From assembly GCA_021838765.1 (NCBI GenBank), contig JAKCCY010000058.1:1-15553 (forward strand): DNA of 15,553 nucleotides, in the 5' to 3' direction. A program made the position numbers and the translations under genes. The first letter of the stretch is position 1, and each line of letters opens with the position of its first letter. The notes beneath the pieces are model-generated. The model was not told where the DNA came from. It ran no database searches and was given only the letters and a program-made list of their open reading frames with translations. Of the stretch, positions 7,100 through 14,078 are shown one piece after another. The DNA is from Nitrospirota bacterium (GTDB lineage: Bacteria; Nitrospirota_A; Leptospirillia; Leptospirillales; Leptospirillaceae).

Positions 7100-8478
7100 G
7101 CAAGAATTCTCAAAAGTCCCAGAATTCTTCCCGTTTAGAAAAAAGAGGGCTGACTCCGAAAGGGGTTGGCCCTCTTTTTTCAGGGAACCCGACTTTTCGT
7201 AGAAAAGTAGCTGGAGAACTACTAGATCTTTTCAAACAGAGAGGATATCGCGAGATAGCCTTACCTGCCTTTGAATATCTTGATGCGTTGAGGCCCGGGA
7301 TTGATCCTGCCCTTCTGGAAAAGGCCTATACAATACAAGATCGGACTTCCGGCCATGTTCTGATTCTGAGACCTGATGCGACAGCCCAGATTGCCCGTCT
7401 TCTGGCCCATGCTATCGACTCGGGATTTGATGACCTGAGATTTTCCTATAGCACAACGGTTTTTCGACACGAAGATCATCATGTTCTGGAGCGCGAGCTT
7501 TTTCAGGCCGGGGTGGAATACTGGGGGAATGCAAGCGTATGGGGCGATTGGGAAGTGATCCATCTTTGCCTCCAGGGTGCAAGAAAACTCGCCATATGGG
7601 ATCCAACCCTTGTCTTGTCCCATCAGGGTCTTCAGACATCCATTCTTGACTTGATTGCCTCTTTGGCTCCCGAGGTCTCAAGACAGGAATTGTCAAGACT
7701 TTTCTATGCCCATGATTCAGGATCCCTGACCAAGGCTATCCAGGAAGGAAGCTCCAAAAATATCCTTCCATCCGGAAAACTTAAAATATTTACGGAAACA
7801 CTGGCTTTTTTCCTCAGAAATGTCATTTGTCTTCCGGAAACCATTTCATCTCTTGAATCCTTGATCTCCTGCCTGCCGCAAGATCAGGTCGACGAATCGT
7901 TCCTGTCACTAGTGAAGGAGTGGACATATGGCCCTTCGGAAATCGTTCTGGACCTTGCTCTAGCTCCTGTAGGGCCTTATTACAGCGGCATGTTTTTCCA
8001 TCTCTATACACCAGGCTCAACAAGGGAAATTGCATCTGGTGGTCGATATGACAAGCTTCCGGCTCTCTTTGGTGCCAATATCCCGGCAACAGGATTTGCC
8101 TTTCATCTGAATCGTATAGACGACTCAACAAGCATAGGGAAAGAGATTCGGGACCAGGAGGAAATCCATTTTCTTGTCCAGCCTGAAGATAGCGGATCCT
8201 ATCACCTCATCGAGAAACTTATCTCGGGCTTGACACAAAACAGACCACCGGTCCGAATCCTTTATCCCCAGGACTTTCCTGGAAACAAGGACCTTAAACT
8301 TCTTGAGCCTTCTTATTTTGAGCGGTTTCCAAATGTTTCAGAGGTGATCTTTAAAAAGGGTGATGACTTTATCTCTTTTTTAAAAAATGGCTCTTCCCAC
8401 AGGATTTCCCAGGCAGAACATTCATCCTCTGAAGATCCCATCCTCCATCGTCAAGGGCATCCTTCCAATCCGTCCTAA
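7096..8478 (+). CDS. hisZ: ATP phosphoribosyltransferase regulatory subunit (HisZ, HisRS-like)
   Basis: HisZ is a catalytically inactive paralogue of histidyl-tRNA synthetase. It binds short-form HisG and makes it active and histidine-sensitive at the first step of histidine synthesis. The 460-residue protein has the class II synthetase core. It includes LRPDATAQIAR (91-101), the motif-2-like segment ending VFRHED (122-127), FQAGVEYWG (136-144), YYSGMFFHLY (295-304) and the motif-3-like SGGRYDKL (314-321). FQAGVEYWG, in place of the HisS 'Q-D-D--G' type, points to HisZ. No recognisable anticodon-binding domain follows, and the tail from about 345 is divergent and somewhat long for the family. 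The ATG overlaps the serA stop as ATGA, so translation is coupled. A short HisG must be encoded elsewhere. Confidence 0.88.
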   Translation: MSKNSQKSQNSSRLEKRGLTPKGVGPLFSGNPTFRRKVAGELLDLFKQRGYREIALPAFEYLDALRPGIDPALLEKAYTIQDRTSGHVLILRPDATAQIARLLAHAIDSGFDDLRFSYSTTVFRHEDHHVLERELFQAGVEYWGNASVWGDWEVIHLCLQGARKLAIWDPTLVLSHQGLQTSILDLIASLAPEVSRQELSRLFYAHDSGSLTKAIQEGSSKNILPSGKLKIFTETLAFFLRNVICLPETISSLESLISCLPQDQVDESFLSLVKEWTYGPSEIVLDLALAPVGPYYSGMFFHLYTPGSTREIASGGRYDKLPALFGANIPATGFAFHLNRIDDSTSIGKEIRDQEEIHFLVQPEDSGSYHLIEKLISGLTQNRPPVRILYPQDFPGNKDLKLLEPSYFERFPNVSEVIFKKGDDFISFLKNGSSHRISQAEHSSSEDPILHRQGHPSNPS

Positions 8479-8508
8479 AAACATTATCGGGTATCTACCG
8501 GAGCGTTC

Positions 8509-9900
8509 ATGAAAAATGTCAGAAAATCCGGTCATGAAGTTTTTCGGAATCTTCCCCAGAGTATAGAGGCCGAAAAATCCTTTCTGGGATCAATCCTTCT
8601 CAATAATGAAGTTCTGACCCAGATCGGAGACAGCGTCAAGGAGGAAGACTTTATCCTTGACGCCCATCGAAAAATCTATCAGGTCATGAGGGAAATGGCA
8701 GAAGTCCAGCATCCGATTGATCCTGTGACTTTGTCGGATCGATTGAAGAAAAAGGGCTGGGATGGGCTGACCGGAGCCCCTCAGTATATAGAAGACTTAA
8801 GCTATATTGTTCCAACTGCTGCCAACGCAAAACACTATGCACGGCTTTTGACTGAAAAGGGGATTTACCGGAAGCTGATTCTGGCGGCAGAAGATATCGC
8901 GCAGAAAGGGTATGAGGAAACAGAGGAGGTCGAGTCCCTCCTTGATCTCGCCGAAAGAAAGATTCTTGAAATCGGTTCCCATAAAAACTCTGGTGGTTTT
9001 GTAAAAGTGGGGGATGTTCCTTATCTTGATACCCAGTTCAAGAAGCTTGAGGAGCTTCGCTCACGGGAGATCGCAGATGCCGTGATTGGCCTTCCTACCG
9101 GATTTATTGACCTCGACAGAATGACGACTGGGCTTTATCCCTCTGATCTGATTATTGTGGCAGGGCGACCTGCCATGGGAAAAACAGCGTTCGCCATGGG
9201 AATTGCCCAATACGTCTCATTTGATCTGAGATTGCCTGTTGGGATCTTTTCACTGGAAATGTCGAAGGAACAACTTTTCATGCGACTTATCAGCTCCCAG
9301 AGCCGTGTTGATGCATGGAAGCTTCGGACAGGGCAGCTTCCGAGTGATGACTGGCGAGCGGTTATGCAGGCCTTTGGAGAAGCGAGCGACGTCCCGCTTT
9401 TTATCGATGATTCCGGAGATCTTTCTGTTTACGAACTAAGGGCCAGAGCCAGAAGACTCAAGGCTCAAAATAAAAATCTCTCCCTGATTGTGGTGGATTA
9501 TCTCCAGTTGGTGAAAGGTTCTCAAAGAACGGATAACCGTGAACAGGAAATCTCTGAGATTTCCCGTTCACTCAAGGCCTTGGCGAAAGAGCTGAACTTG
9601 CCGGTCATCGCGCTTGCCCAGTTATCACGATCCGTTGAGAATCGCCCCAAAGACAAAAAGCCCATTCTTTCTGATCTCAGGGAGTCGGGTGCCATTGAGC
9701 AGGATGCCGATATCGTTCTTTTTATCTATAGGGACGAGGTTTATAACAAGGAAAATCTGGAAAACAAGGGCAAGGCTGAAGTGATCATCGGAAAACAAAG
9801 GAATGGCCCGATCGGATCGGTCAATCTCGCATTCCTTGGCCACTGCACAAGGTTCGAAAACCTCGCCTATGGTTATGACAATATGGATGGGGGAGAGTAG
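8509..9900 (+). CDS. dnaB: Replicative DNA helicase DnaB
   Basis: DnaB is the hexameric 5'-3' helicase that unwinds DNA at the replication fork and contacts primase. The 463-residue protein has the usual length and no intein. The N-terminal domain begins NLPQSIEAEKSFLGSIL (14-30). The RecA-like domain shows Walker A GRPAMGKT (219-226), the catalytic Glu250 in FSLEM, Walker B LIVVDYLQLV (326-335) and ALAQLSR (368-374). It also has SDLRESGAIEQDAD (388-401) and the C-terminal KQRNGPIG (429-436) with the arginine-finger region. The ATG follows a GGAG with about 5 nt spacing, 30 nt after hisZ, so it probably belongs to the serA operon. Its stop lies 4 bp from the stop of the convergent pseudopilin operon, leaving no room for a terminator between them. 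Confidence 0.97.
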   Translation: MKNVRKSGHEVFRNLPQSIEAEKSFLGSILLNNEVLTQIGDSVKEEDFILDAHRKIYQVMREMAEVQHPIDPVTLSDRLKKKGWDGLTGAPQYIEDLSYIVPTAANAKHYARLLTEKGIYRKLILAAEDIAQKGYEETEEVESLLDLAERKILEIGSHKNSGGFVKVGDVPYLDTQFKKLEELRSREIADAVIGLPTGFIDLDRMTTGLYPSDLIIVAGRPAMGKTAFAMGIAQYVSFDLRLPVGIFSLEMSKEQLFMRLISSQSRVDAWKLRTGQLPSDDWRAVMQAFGEASDVPLFIDDSGDLSVYELRARARRLKAQNKNLSLIVVDYLQLVKGSQRTDNREQEISEISRSLKALAKELNLPVIALAQLSRSVENRPKDKKPILSDLRESGAIEQDADIVLFIYRDEVYNKENLENKGKAEVIIGKQRNGPIGSVNLAFLGHCTRFENLAYGYDNMDGGE

Positions 9901-9904
9901 AAGC

Positions 9905-10612
9905 TCAGAAACCTCCTACAGAGGAAACGCTTCCTCCTTGAGTCTGCATCATCGTGGATAATGGGACAGGAACCACATCTGTAAATGTTCTTTCTCCGTT
10001 TTTCCCCGCTCTGACCTTAAGGACCAGCTTGACGTAGACAGGGAGAAGGTGGCTCTGTGTTGAGTTCCACTGGTTAACCCATTCATGGCTGTCAAAATAA
10101 AACAAACGTAAAGACAACACATGGTGGAGCAGGGGTTCAGCCTGAACGGCCTGGGTTCCATAACTTAACAAGTTGGTATCCTGTTCATGGGCCAGTACAT
10201 ATTCTCCTTCTTTCTTTTCCGGAAGAAGGACATACTGAACCCCCATCAGGTGGGAAACCGGAGCATTTTGCATCAGTCTTGTCTGGCCCAGCGATGTGAA
10301 CATCAGGGTATCCGTTTCTTCATCTCCCGCACTTTGAGGATTCCCAATGAAATAGGTGAGCGGATCGTTCGGATTGATGTAGGTTGAAAGAATTTCTCCA
10401 TGAATGCGAAACAGGGCGCTCTGAACATTTTCAAAGATCCTGTTTCCGTTATTTGCGATTGACAGGACCTTTTGAGTGCTTTCCACCGCTCCAAACAGCA
10501 AGCCGAGGATCATGGCAAAAATCATGAATGCCACAAGAACTTCAATCAGGGTGAATCCGCCATCCTTCTCTTGAGGGATTTTGAATTTTTGAGGAAACTC
10601 CCGGTGAACCAT
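9905..10612 (-). CDS. gspJ: Minor pseudopilin GspJ-like (type II secretion)
   Basis: This is a prepilin-like protein. The start is taken at minus-strand ATG 10612 (235 aa), because AGGAG lies 11 nt upstream. The in-frame ATG at 10639 has only a poorly spaced AAGG. The type III signal sequence is GG/FTLIEVLVAFMIFAM, with cleavage after the second Gly and the conserved Glu at +5 of the mature chain. It is followed by the usual N-methylated hydrophobic helix. The body (NRIFENVQSALFRIHGEI and a later LRLFYF segment) fits the GspJ architecture, in which the protein caps the pseudopilus with GspI and GspK. It is the last gene of an H-I-J operon, 39 nt after gspI. No gspK follows, since dnaB converges directly. 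A minor type IV pilin (PilW-like) is the alternative reading. Confidence 0.8.
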   Translation of the reverse strand: MVHREFPQKFKIPQEKDGGFTLIEVLVAFMIFAMILGLLFGAVESTQKVLSIANNGNRIFENVQSALFRIHGEILSTYINPNDPLTYFIGNPQSAGDEETDTLMFTSLGQTRLMQNAPVSHLMGVQYVLLPEKKEGEYVLAHEQDTNLLSYGTQAVQAEPLLHHVLSLRLFYFDSHEWVNQWNSTQSHLLPVYVKLVLKVRAGKNGERTFTDVVPVPLSTMMQTQGGSVSSVGGF

Positions 10613-10651
10613 TATTGATAGATCTCCTGTCCAGAGCATGACCTTTATCGA

Positions 10652-11032
10652 TTACTGAATACCGGAAATGTAGGAAACAAGAGTGACGACAATTTTTCCC
10701 TTGCCTGTTTTCTTTGAAATCTTGACAGTGACCTGCCGAATGATCGGCAATGGAGAAGCCGTCACAATTTCTTCCCACCGATAGTCTTTATGTTCTTTTC
10801 CAAAACCTCCGGATACATCTCCAACAGGGGCAAAGCCCTGTCCCACGATTTCCGACATTTTCCTGTTGGCCAATATGGTCATTTCAACTTCATCGCGAGC
10901 TCTCTCATCGAGTTGTAACGCATTCGTCCTGATCGCCAGAAGGGCAATGACTGCTACACTAAAAATGAACAGGGCGACCATGACTTCTATGAGAGTGAAG
11001 GCATTGTCCGACAATCGCCTGGAATGGTTCAT
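10652..11032 (-). CDS. gspI: Minor pseudopilin GspI-like
   Basis: The protein has 126 residues with signal SDNA/FTLIEVMVALFIFSVAV. The conserved Phe is at +1 and Glu at +5 of the predicted mature chain, but the residue before the cleavage site is Ala11 rather than the near-invariant Gly. The size and the segment ILANRKMSEI soon after the hydrophobic helix are typical of GspI, which nucleates the pseudopilus tip. Its ATG overlaps the TGA of the upstream gspH gene by 4 bp (ATGA), so the two are translationally coupled. Prepilin peptidases can tolerate Ala at -1, so it may still be processed. A PilV-type minor pilin is the main alternative. Confidence 0.8.
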   Translation of the reverse strand: MNHSRRLSDNAFTLIEVMVALFIFSVAVIALLAIRTNALQLDERARDEVEMTILANRKMSEIVGQGFAPVGDVSGGFGKEHKDYRWEEIVTASPLPIIRQVTVKISKKTGKGKIVVTLVSYISGIQ

Positions 11033-11697
11033 CCTGCCCCCATGAAGGCTCCGTTTCCGACTCCGCCAGGAAGCAATGGGGGAAGGGAAGGGGCTTCGAC
11101 ATCGCCCTTGAAGATATGTGTTCGACCATTGACAGGATTGACCGTTATGGTCATGGAGTGGGAGTGTCGGTCAGAGAGATGGATCGTTGTCGGTTCTACC
11201 GCTCCTGTTGGGAAAAATTGGGTAAAGGTTCTTCCCGATTCGACCCGTCCCTGATGAAGTGTGTGAATGCGGGTGAAGCGAACTTTTGGAGCTATGCTCC
11301 ATACAGAGATGCCGCGGATCGATACGGGTTTCAAGGATCCATCCGGTGCCATCCTGAAGGCGGATACGGTGCCTTTGTCAAGATCATATTTCAACCTGAG
11401 AACCTGTTGTCTGGAAATGGCTTCCCAATAAAGAGCCCGGTATTCTCCGGCGATTTTCAGGGAGACCTCTCTGAGTCCCGGTGTCTTTTGAAGTTTCAGA
11501 TGGGGAGAAACAATCGCAAAGACAAGGCTGATCACAAAAAGGACAATAACGATTTCAATCAATGTCCATCCTCTATCGCATTTTTCGGAGAAGAGTGTCT
11601 TCAGCGCAGATTGTCCGAAAAAGAACTCTTCCTTTTTCAAAAAAGACTGTCCTTTGTATGAATGCGATTTTTGATGAGAAGGTGAATGGTGCGACAT
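11029..11697 (-). CDS. gspH: Minor pseudopilin GspH-like, first gene of H-I-J operon
   Basis: The start is taken at minus-strand ATG 11697 (222 aa), because AGGA lies 8 nt upstream. An in-frame ATG at 11829 would lie upstream of the promoter candidate. The prepilin motif is CDRG/WTLIEIVIVLFVISLVF, with cleavage after Gly43 and Glu at +5. Trp instead of Phe at +1 and a basic leader of about 43 residues are unusual. The globular part fits the GspH/FimT domain: a beta-rich region with QQVLRLKYDLDKGTV, then RTFTQFFPTGAVEPTTIHL and VNPVNGRTHIF near the end ('G----G-l----G' pattern). It is co-transcribed and coupled with gspI. The major pseudopilin GspG and the assembly genes are not in the window. 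Confidence 0.8.
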   Translation of the reverse strand: MSHHSPSHQKSHSYKGQSFLKKEEFFFGQSALKTLFSEKCDRGWTLIEIVIVLFVISLVFAIVSPHLKLQKTPGLREVSLKIAGEYRALYWEAISRQQVLRLKYDLDKGTVSAFRMAPDGSLKPVSIRGISVWSIAPKVRFTRIHTLHQGRVESGRTFTQFFPTGAVEPTTIHLSDRHSHSMTITVNPVNGRTHIFKGDVEAPSLPPLLPGGVGNGAFMGAG

Positions 11698-11748
11698 GGC
11701 CATAATCCTAGCAGATACTCCCAATAATAATAGAATCAGGACTTCAGT

Positions 11749-11777
11749 ATCATAGCGTACAGTCAAGCCCTTCCCAA
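11749..11777 (-). promoter_or_regulatory. Candidate sigma-70 promoter of the gspHIJ operon
   Basis: On the minus strand, TTGGGA (11777-11772) and TATGAT (11754-11749) are separated by exactly 17 bp. They match the -35 consensus at 4/6 and the -10 consensus at 5/6. Transcription would begin near 11742, about 45 nt before the gspH ATG at 11697. This supports the short start for that gene. Confidence 0.5.
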
Positions 11778-11851
11778 TGAAATAGTCGTCTCTGTGATGG
11801 CTTCTGTCTTTGGTAATTGCACATCCCAAATGATTGTTTTAGAATTGGTCT

Positions 11852-12259
11852 ATGGATAATAAAGACGAAATTCGTAAAGGTAGAACCTGTACTTTCTCAA
11901 TTATCGTTGAGTTGGTCTTCTTTGCGGTTAGAAAAAGCGAAGTTTTTGACAAACACGCTTTGGCTGTTCTCGAGACTGTTTTCAAAAATGTTTGTGAGGA
12001 TTTTCAAGCCAACATGATCCAGATGAGGGGAGAGTCGGATCATGTGCATCTTCTTGTCTCGATTCCCCCAAAAGTTTCTGTATCAATGCTCGTCAACAGC
12101 TTGAAGTGCGTATCAAGTCGTCTTCTGAAAAAAGAGCGAAAAGATCTGGCTTCAAAATACTGGAATGGGGTGCTTTGGTCGCCAAGTTATATTGCTCGTT
12201 CCCATATGGGAAGTTTCGGGAAAACATTTGAAAACTGCTCGGAAGAAGAATTGTTGTGA
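11852..12259 (+). pseudogene. Decayed IS200/IS605-family transposase (TnpA, Y1 HUH type)
   Basis: The frame encodes a 135-residue relic of the single-strand transposase TnpA. Family features are the ExRKGR start, GESDHVHLLVSIPPKVSVS (60-78) with the HVH metal-binding pair (His64, His66), LVNSLKCVSSRLLKK (80-94) and YWNGVLWSPSY (103-113). Beyond Tyr113 the sequence no longer resembles the family, so the C-terminal helix that normally carries the catalytic tyrosine ('QYIE-Q') is gone. The conserved 'VTKYRR-VF' near residue 25 is degraded to FAVRKSEVF. Looking in the other frames downstream, I do not find the missing helix. The element is therefore not expected to transpose. No tnpB, left/right-end hairpins or clean borders could be set. 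It lies between the gspH and DUF1207 genes. Confidence 0.8.
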
Positions 12260-12276
12260 GATCTTTAAGAAAATGA

Positions 12277-12340
12277 GTAATTTTTTCAAGAAATGTTACA
12301 TTGACTCTTTTTTGAAATAACACGGGTAATTGTTTCAAGA
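12277..12340. repeat. Pair of near-identical 15-bp direct repeats flanking a promoter candidate
   Basis: GTAATTTTTTCAAGA (12277-12291) and GTAATTGTTTCAAGA (12326-12340) agree at 14 of 15 positions and start 49 bp apart. The second overlaps the -10 box and probable transcription start upstream of the DUF1207 gene. The first lies just upstream of the -35 box. Such a pair could be an operator for a looping or cooperative regulator, or a remnant of the neighbouring insertion element. Confidence 0.55.
12301..12330 (+). promoter_or_regulatory. Candidate promoter of the DUF1207 gene
   Basis: TTGACT (12301-12306, 5/6 to the -35 consensus) and GGTAAT (12325-12330, 4/6 to the -10 consensus) are 18 bp apart. 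Transcription would start near 12337, giving a leader of about 20 nt with the GGAG ribosome site at 12350-12353. The pair lies between and partly within the two 15-bp repeats. Confidence 0.4.
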
Positions 12341-12359
12341 TCGTAATATGGAGAAGATT

Positions 12360-13373
12360 GTGAACCTTTCTAAAACCTTTGGAAAGTCTATAAGCGGAAG
12401 ATATTTTTCTTCGTCCGAATTTTTTCTTGCCATATCCATTTTCCTGGGATCCATGATTGTCGCTCCTTCAATTGCTCAGTCTGCACCCCAGTCCTCACCG
12501 GATCCCACAACAGCTCAAACTCCTTCAGCGGTCCTATACCAGGATCCCTTTACACCGGAAGAAGATGAAAAAGACGGAGCCATTAATGAAAACGGGTACA
12601 GGGTACTGTTTTTTCCACAAGGTGATCCCTTCACCCCACTTCTGGCTGATCCGAGACAACCGACGAGTAATATCAGCTACTTCCTGGGCTCAAACAATCA
12701 TTACGGACAGTTCGACGGGACGTTTGGTGCTGATATCGGGATTGTCCGATGGGAAAGCGAGGTTTCCGGAATCAATAAATCCATTCAGGTGGGTGTTATG
12801 GGCGCAGCGTTTTCACGATTTGCCTTTGTTCAGACAGCAACCTTTCTGGAAAGCACCGATTTTATCATCGGTCTGCCCATCACGATCCGGTACAACAAGT
12901 TTTCCACCAGGATCTTTTTCTATCACGACAGCTCCCACACGGGGTATAGCTATACAAGTTTAATGAATCTGAATAAGAATACAGACTATGGACAAGAATT
13001 ACTCCAGATTATTCCGTCATACGATGTGACCCGGTATTTTCGTATCTACGGAGGAGGTGCTTACCGTGTTGTTGGTCTGGGCTTCTATCCGTCGGCACAA
13101 GACTCCCTGATTGGCCAGGCGGGGTTCGAGCTCTATGCGCCAGAATGGAAGGCAGCCTATTCAAGAGCTTATATGGCGTTAAATATTCTTTCCCAGGGGA
13201 TCAATGGCTATACCCCGTCAGAAGATCTTCAGATCGGTATCCTGACACACAGGCCTGCCTCATGGGTTCAGTTCAGGACAGCGATTGATTTTTATAACGG
13301 TTATTCACCAATGTATGATTTTCCTTTCTTGAAAGAAAATTATGTTGCCCTCGGAGCATATTTTGATTTTTAG
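12360..13373 (+). CDS. DUF1207 family protein, probable outer-membrane beta-barrel
   Basis: The start is taken at GTG 12360 (337 aa), because GGAGAAG (12350-12356) is well placed for it. The in-frame ATG at 12348 overlaps that site and has none of its own. The N-terminus is a Sec signal peptide with a hydrophobic core at 21-38 and likely cleavage after Ala39 (PSIA/Q). A low-complexity Pro/Ser/Thr/Gln linker follows. The block RVLFFPQGDPFTPLLADPRQP (about 81-101) is the hallmark I know from DUF1207 proteins. The rest alternates aromatic and polar strands and ends YVALGAYFDF with a C-terminal Phe, as outer-membrane barrels do. Function is unknown. It is monocistronic between the IS relic and the csp leader, and no terminator lies directly after it. 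Confidence 0.78.
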   Translation: MNLSKTFGKSISGRYFSSSEFFLAISIFLGSMIVAPSIAQSAPQSSPDPTTAQTPSAVLYQDPFTPEEDEKDGAINENGYRVLFFPQGDPFTPLLADPRQPTSNISYFLGSNNHYGQFDGTFGADIGIVRWESEVSGINKSIQVGVMGAAFSRFAFVQTATFLESTDFIIGLPITIRYNKFSTRIFFYHDSSHTGYSYTSLMNLNKNTDYGQELLQIIPSYDVTRYFRIYGGGAYRVVGLGFYPSAQDSLIGQAGFELYAPEWKAAYSRAYMALNILSQGINGYTPSEDLQIGILTHRPASWVQFRTAIDFYNGYSPMYDFPFLKENYVALGAYFDF

Positions 13374-13420
13374 CCTCAACCTGATGGATGGTCCTGAATA
13401 ATCTTTTTTGATGGAGACAG

Positions 13421-13449
13421 TTGACAGATTGATTTGTTCCTGATAAATT
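13421..13449 (+). promoter_or_regulatory. Candidate promoter upstream of the cold-shock gene
   Basis: A perfect -35 box TTGACA (13421-13426) is followed after exactly 17 bp by TAAATT (13444-13449, 4/6 to the -10 consensus). Transcription would begin near 13456, so the csp leader would be about 147 nt long. It would include a complete intrinsic terminator. Confidence 0.55.
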
Positions 13450-13512
13450 AGGAATGTGGGTTTCAAGAAGGTGTGGTTAATTTCAGGATTGTCTTCAGGA
13501 CGGAATGAAAAG

Positions 13513-13547
13513 CCGCAGCTTGAATTTGGAGCTCGCGGTTTTTTTTT
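13513..13547 (+). terminator. Intrinsic terminator or attenuator in front of the cold-shock gene
   Basis: CCGCAGCT (13513-13520) pairs with AGCT-C-GCGG (13530-13538), eight base pairs around a 9-nt loop with single-base irregularities. A run of nine T follows (13539-13547). It could terminate the DUF1207 transcript, or a transcript of about 92 nt from the promoter at 13421-13449. CCGCAG (13513-13518) can alternatively pair with CTGCGG (13549-13554) just downstream, which would exclude the terminator stem. Confidence 0.75.
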
Positions 13548-13602
13548 ACTGCGGGACGCCCACATCTACTGACCGTTGGTTTATATCAAGGAGGAACACG
13601 TA

Positions 13603-13809
13603 ATGGCAAGAGGACATGTTAAGTGGTTTAATGCAAACAAAGGCTATGGCTTTATTTCCCAAGAGAACGGTGAGGACATTTTTGTTCACTACACCGCCAT
13701 CGGCGGATCCGGATTTAAAACCCTTGAAGAAGGTCAGCTTGTGGAATTCGAGATCCAGAGTGGGTCCAAGGGACCTCAAGCCGCCAATGTGACAAAGGTT
13801 AACGCCTAA
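13603..13809 (+). CDS. csp: Cold-shock protein (CspA family)
   Basis: This is a 68-residue single cold-shock domain, a five-stranded OB-fold that binds single-stranded RNA and DNA. It acts as an RNA chaperone that melts secondary structure. The start is ATG 13603, because a near-perfect AAGGAGGA (13588-13595) precedes it. The longer in-frame TTG start has no such site. The first residues [10 protein letters not shown] match the family. RNP1 is KGYGFI (13-18) and RNP2 is DIFVHY (25-30), with the aromatic nucleic-acid-binding residues present. The length is typical. Expression probably depends on the 5' leader: csp genes are known for long structured leaders, and here a terminator lies between the only clear promoter and the gene. 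Which paralogue it is, and whether cold induces it, cannot be told. Confidence 0.97.
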   Translation: MARGHVKWFNANKGYGFISQENGEDIFVHYTAIGGSGFKTLEEGQLVEFEIQSGSKGPQAANVTKVNA

Positions 13810-13984
13810 TTCACATTTGCTAAAACCGCCGATAAAGAACGTGTGGTTTTTGGCTTGTTGCTCCAAGCATCTTGAGTGAATCGTTCAAGCTCTTTCTTCA
13901 AGTGCTTTGATTGGTTAAGGATGGATCTCTAGGAACAAAGGTCATCATAAATCACTGATTCCATTGGCAGTTATTAGAATTAAG

Positions 13985-14011
13985 GAGGAGGGGAAACCCT
14001 CCTCTTTTTTT
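13985..14011 (+). terminator. Strong intrinsic terminator downstream of csp
   Basis: GAGGAGGG (13985-13992) pairs perfectly with CCCTCCTC (13997-14004) around a GAAA loop, followed by seven T (14005-14011). It lies 175 nt after the csp stop, so the csp mRNA has a long 3' untranslated region or a separate small RNA ends here. A weaker AAAACC/GGTTTT hairpin (13822-13850) with a T run lies closer to csp. I see no promoter or gene between. Confidence 0.88.
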
Positions 14012-14024
14012 ATCTCAACTCCTC

Positions 14025-14049
14025 CACCCGATGAGATTCCTTTCGGGTG
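14025..14049. other. Perfect 7-bp hairpin between convergent csp and regulator genes
   Basis: CACCCGA (14025-14031) pairs with TCGGGTG (14043-14049) around an 11-nt loop. No T tract follows on either strand. It may help end the minus-strand regulator transcript, whose stop is 30 bp away, or block read-through between the convergent units. Confidence 0.4.
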
Positions 14050-14078
14050 AACCCGGCCGCTTCAATGTGATTTTGTCT

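Noticed and set aside
7096..8478. Reading the HisRS-like gene as histidyl-tRNA synthetase (hisS)
   Set aside because: The FQAGVEYWG motif fits HisZ rather than HisS, and the C-terminal anticodon-binding domain is not recognisable.
9921..9936. GAGGAA-ACGC-TTCCTC hairpin as a shared terminator for dnaB and gspJ
   Set aside because: It lies inside the gspJ coding end, has no T tract on either strand, and is explained by Gly/Ser codons.
11698..11829. 44-codon N-terminal extension of the gspH gene from ATG 11829
   Set aside because: It would begin upstream of the promoter candidate, and the ATG at 11697 has a ribosome site at proper spacing.
13305..13565. Reverse 86-codon frame across the DUF1207 end and csp leader
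   Set aside because: It overlaps the end of a supported gene and a promoter/terminator region, has no ribosome site that I can see, and reads as low-quality sequence.
13546..13866. Reverse 106-codon frame opposite csp
   Set aside because: It is antisense to a highly conserved cold-shock gene and shows no motif.
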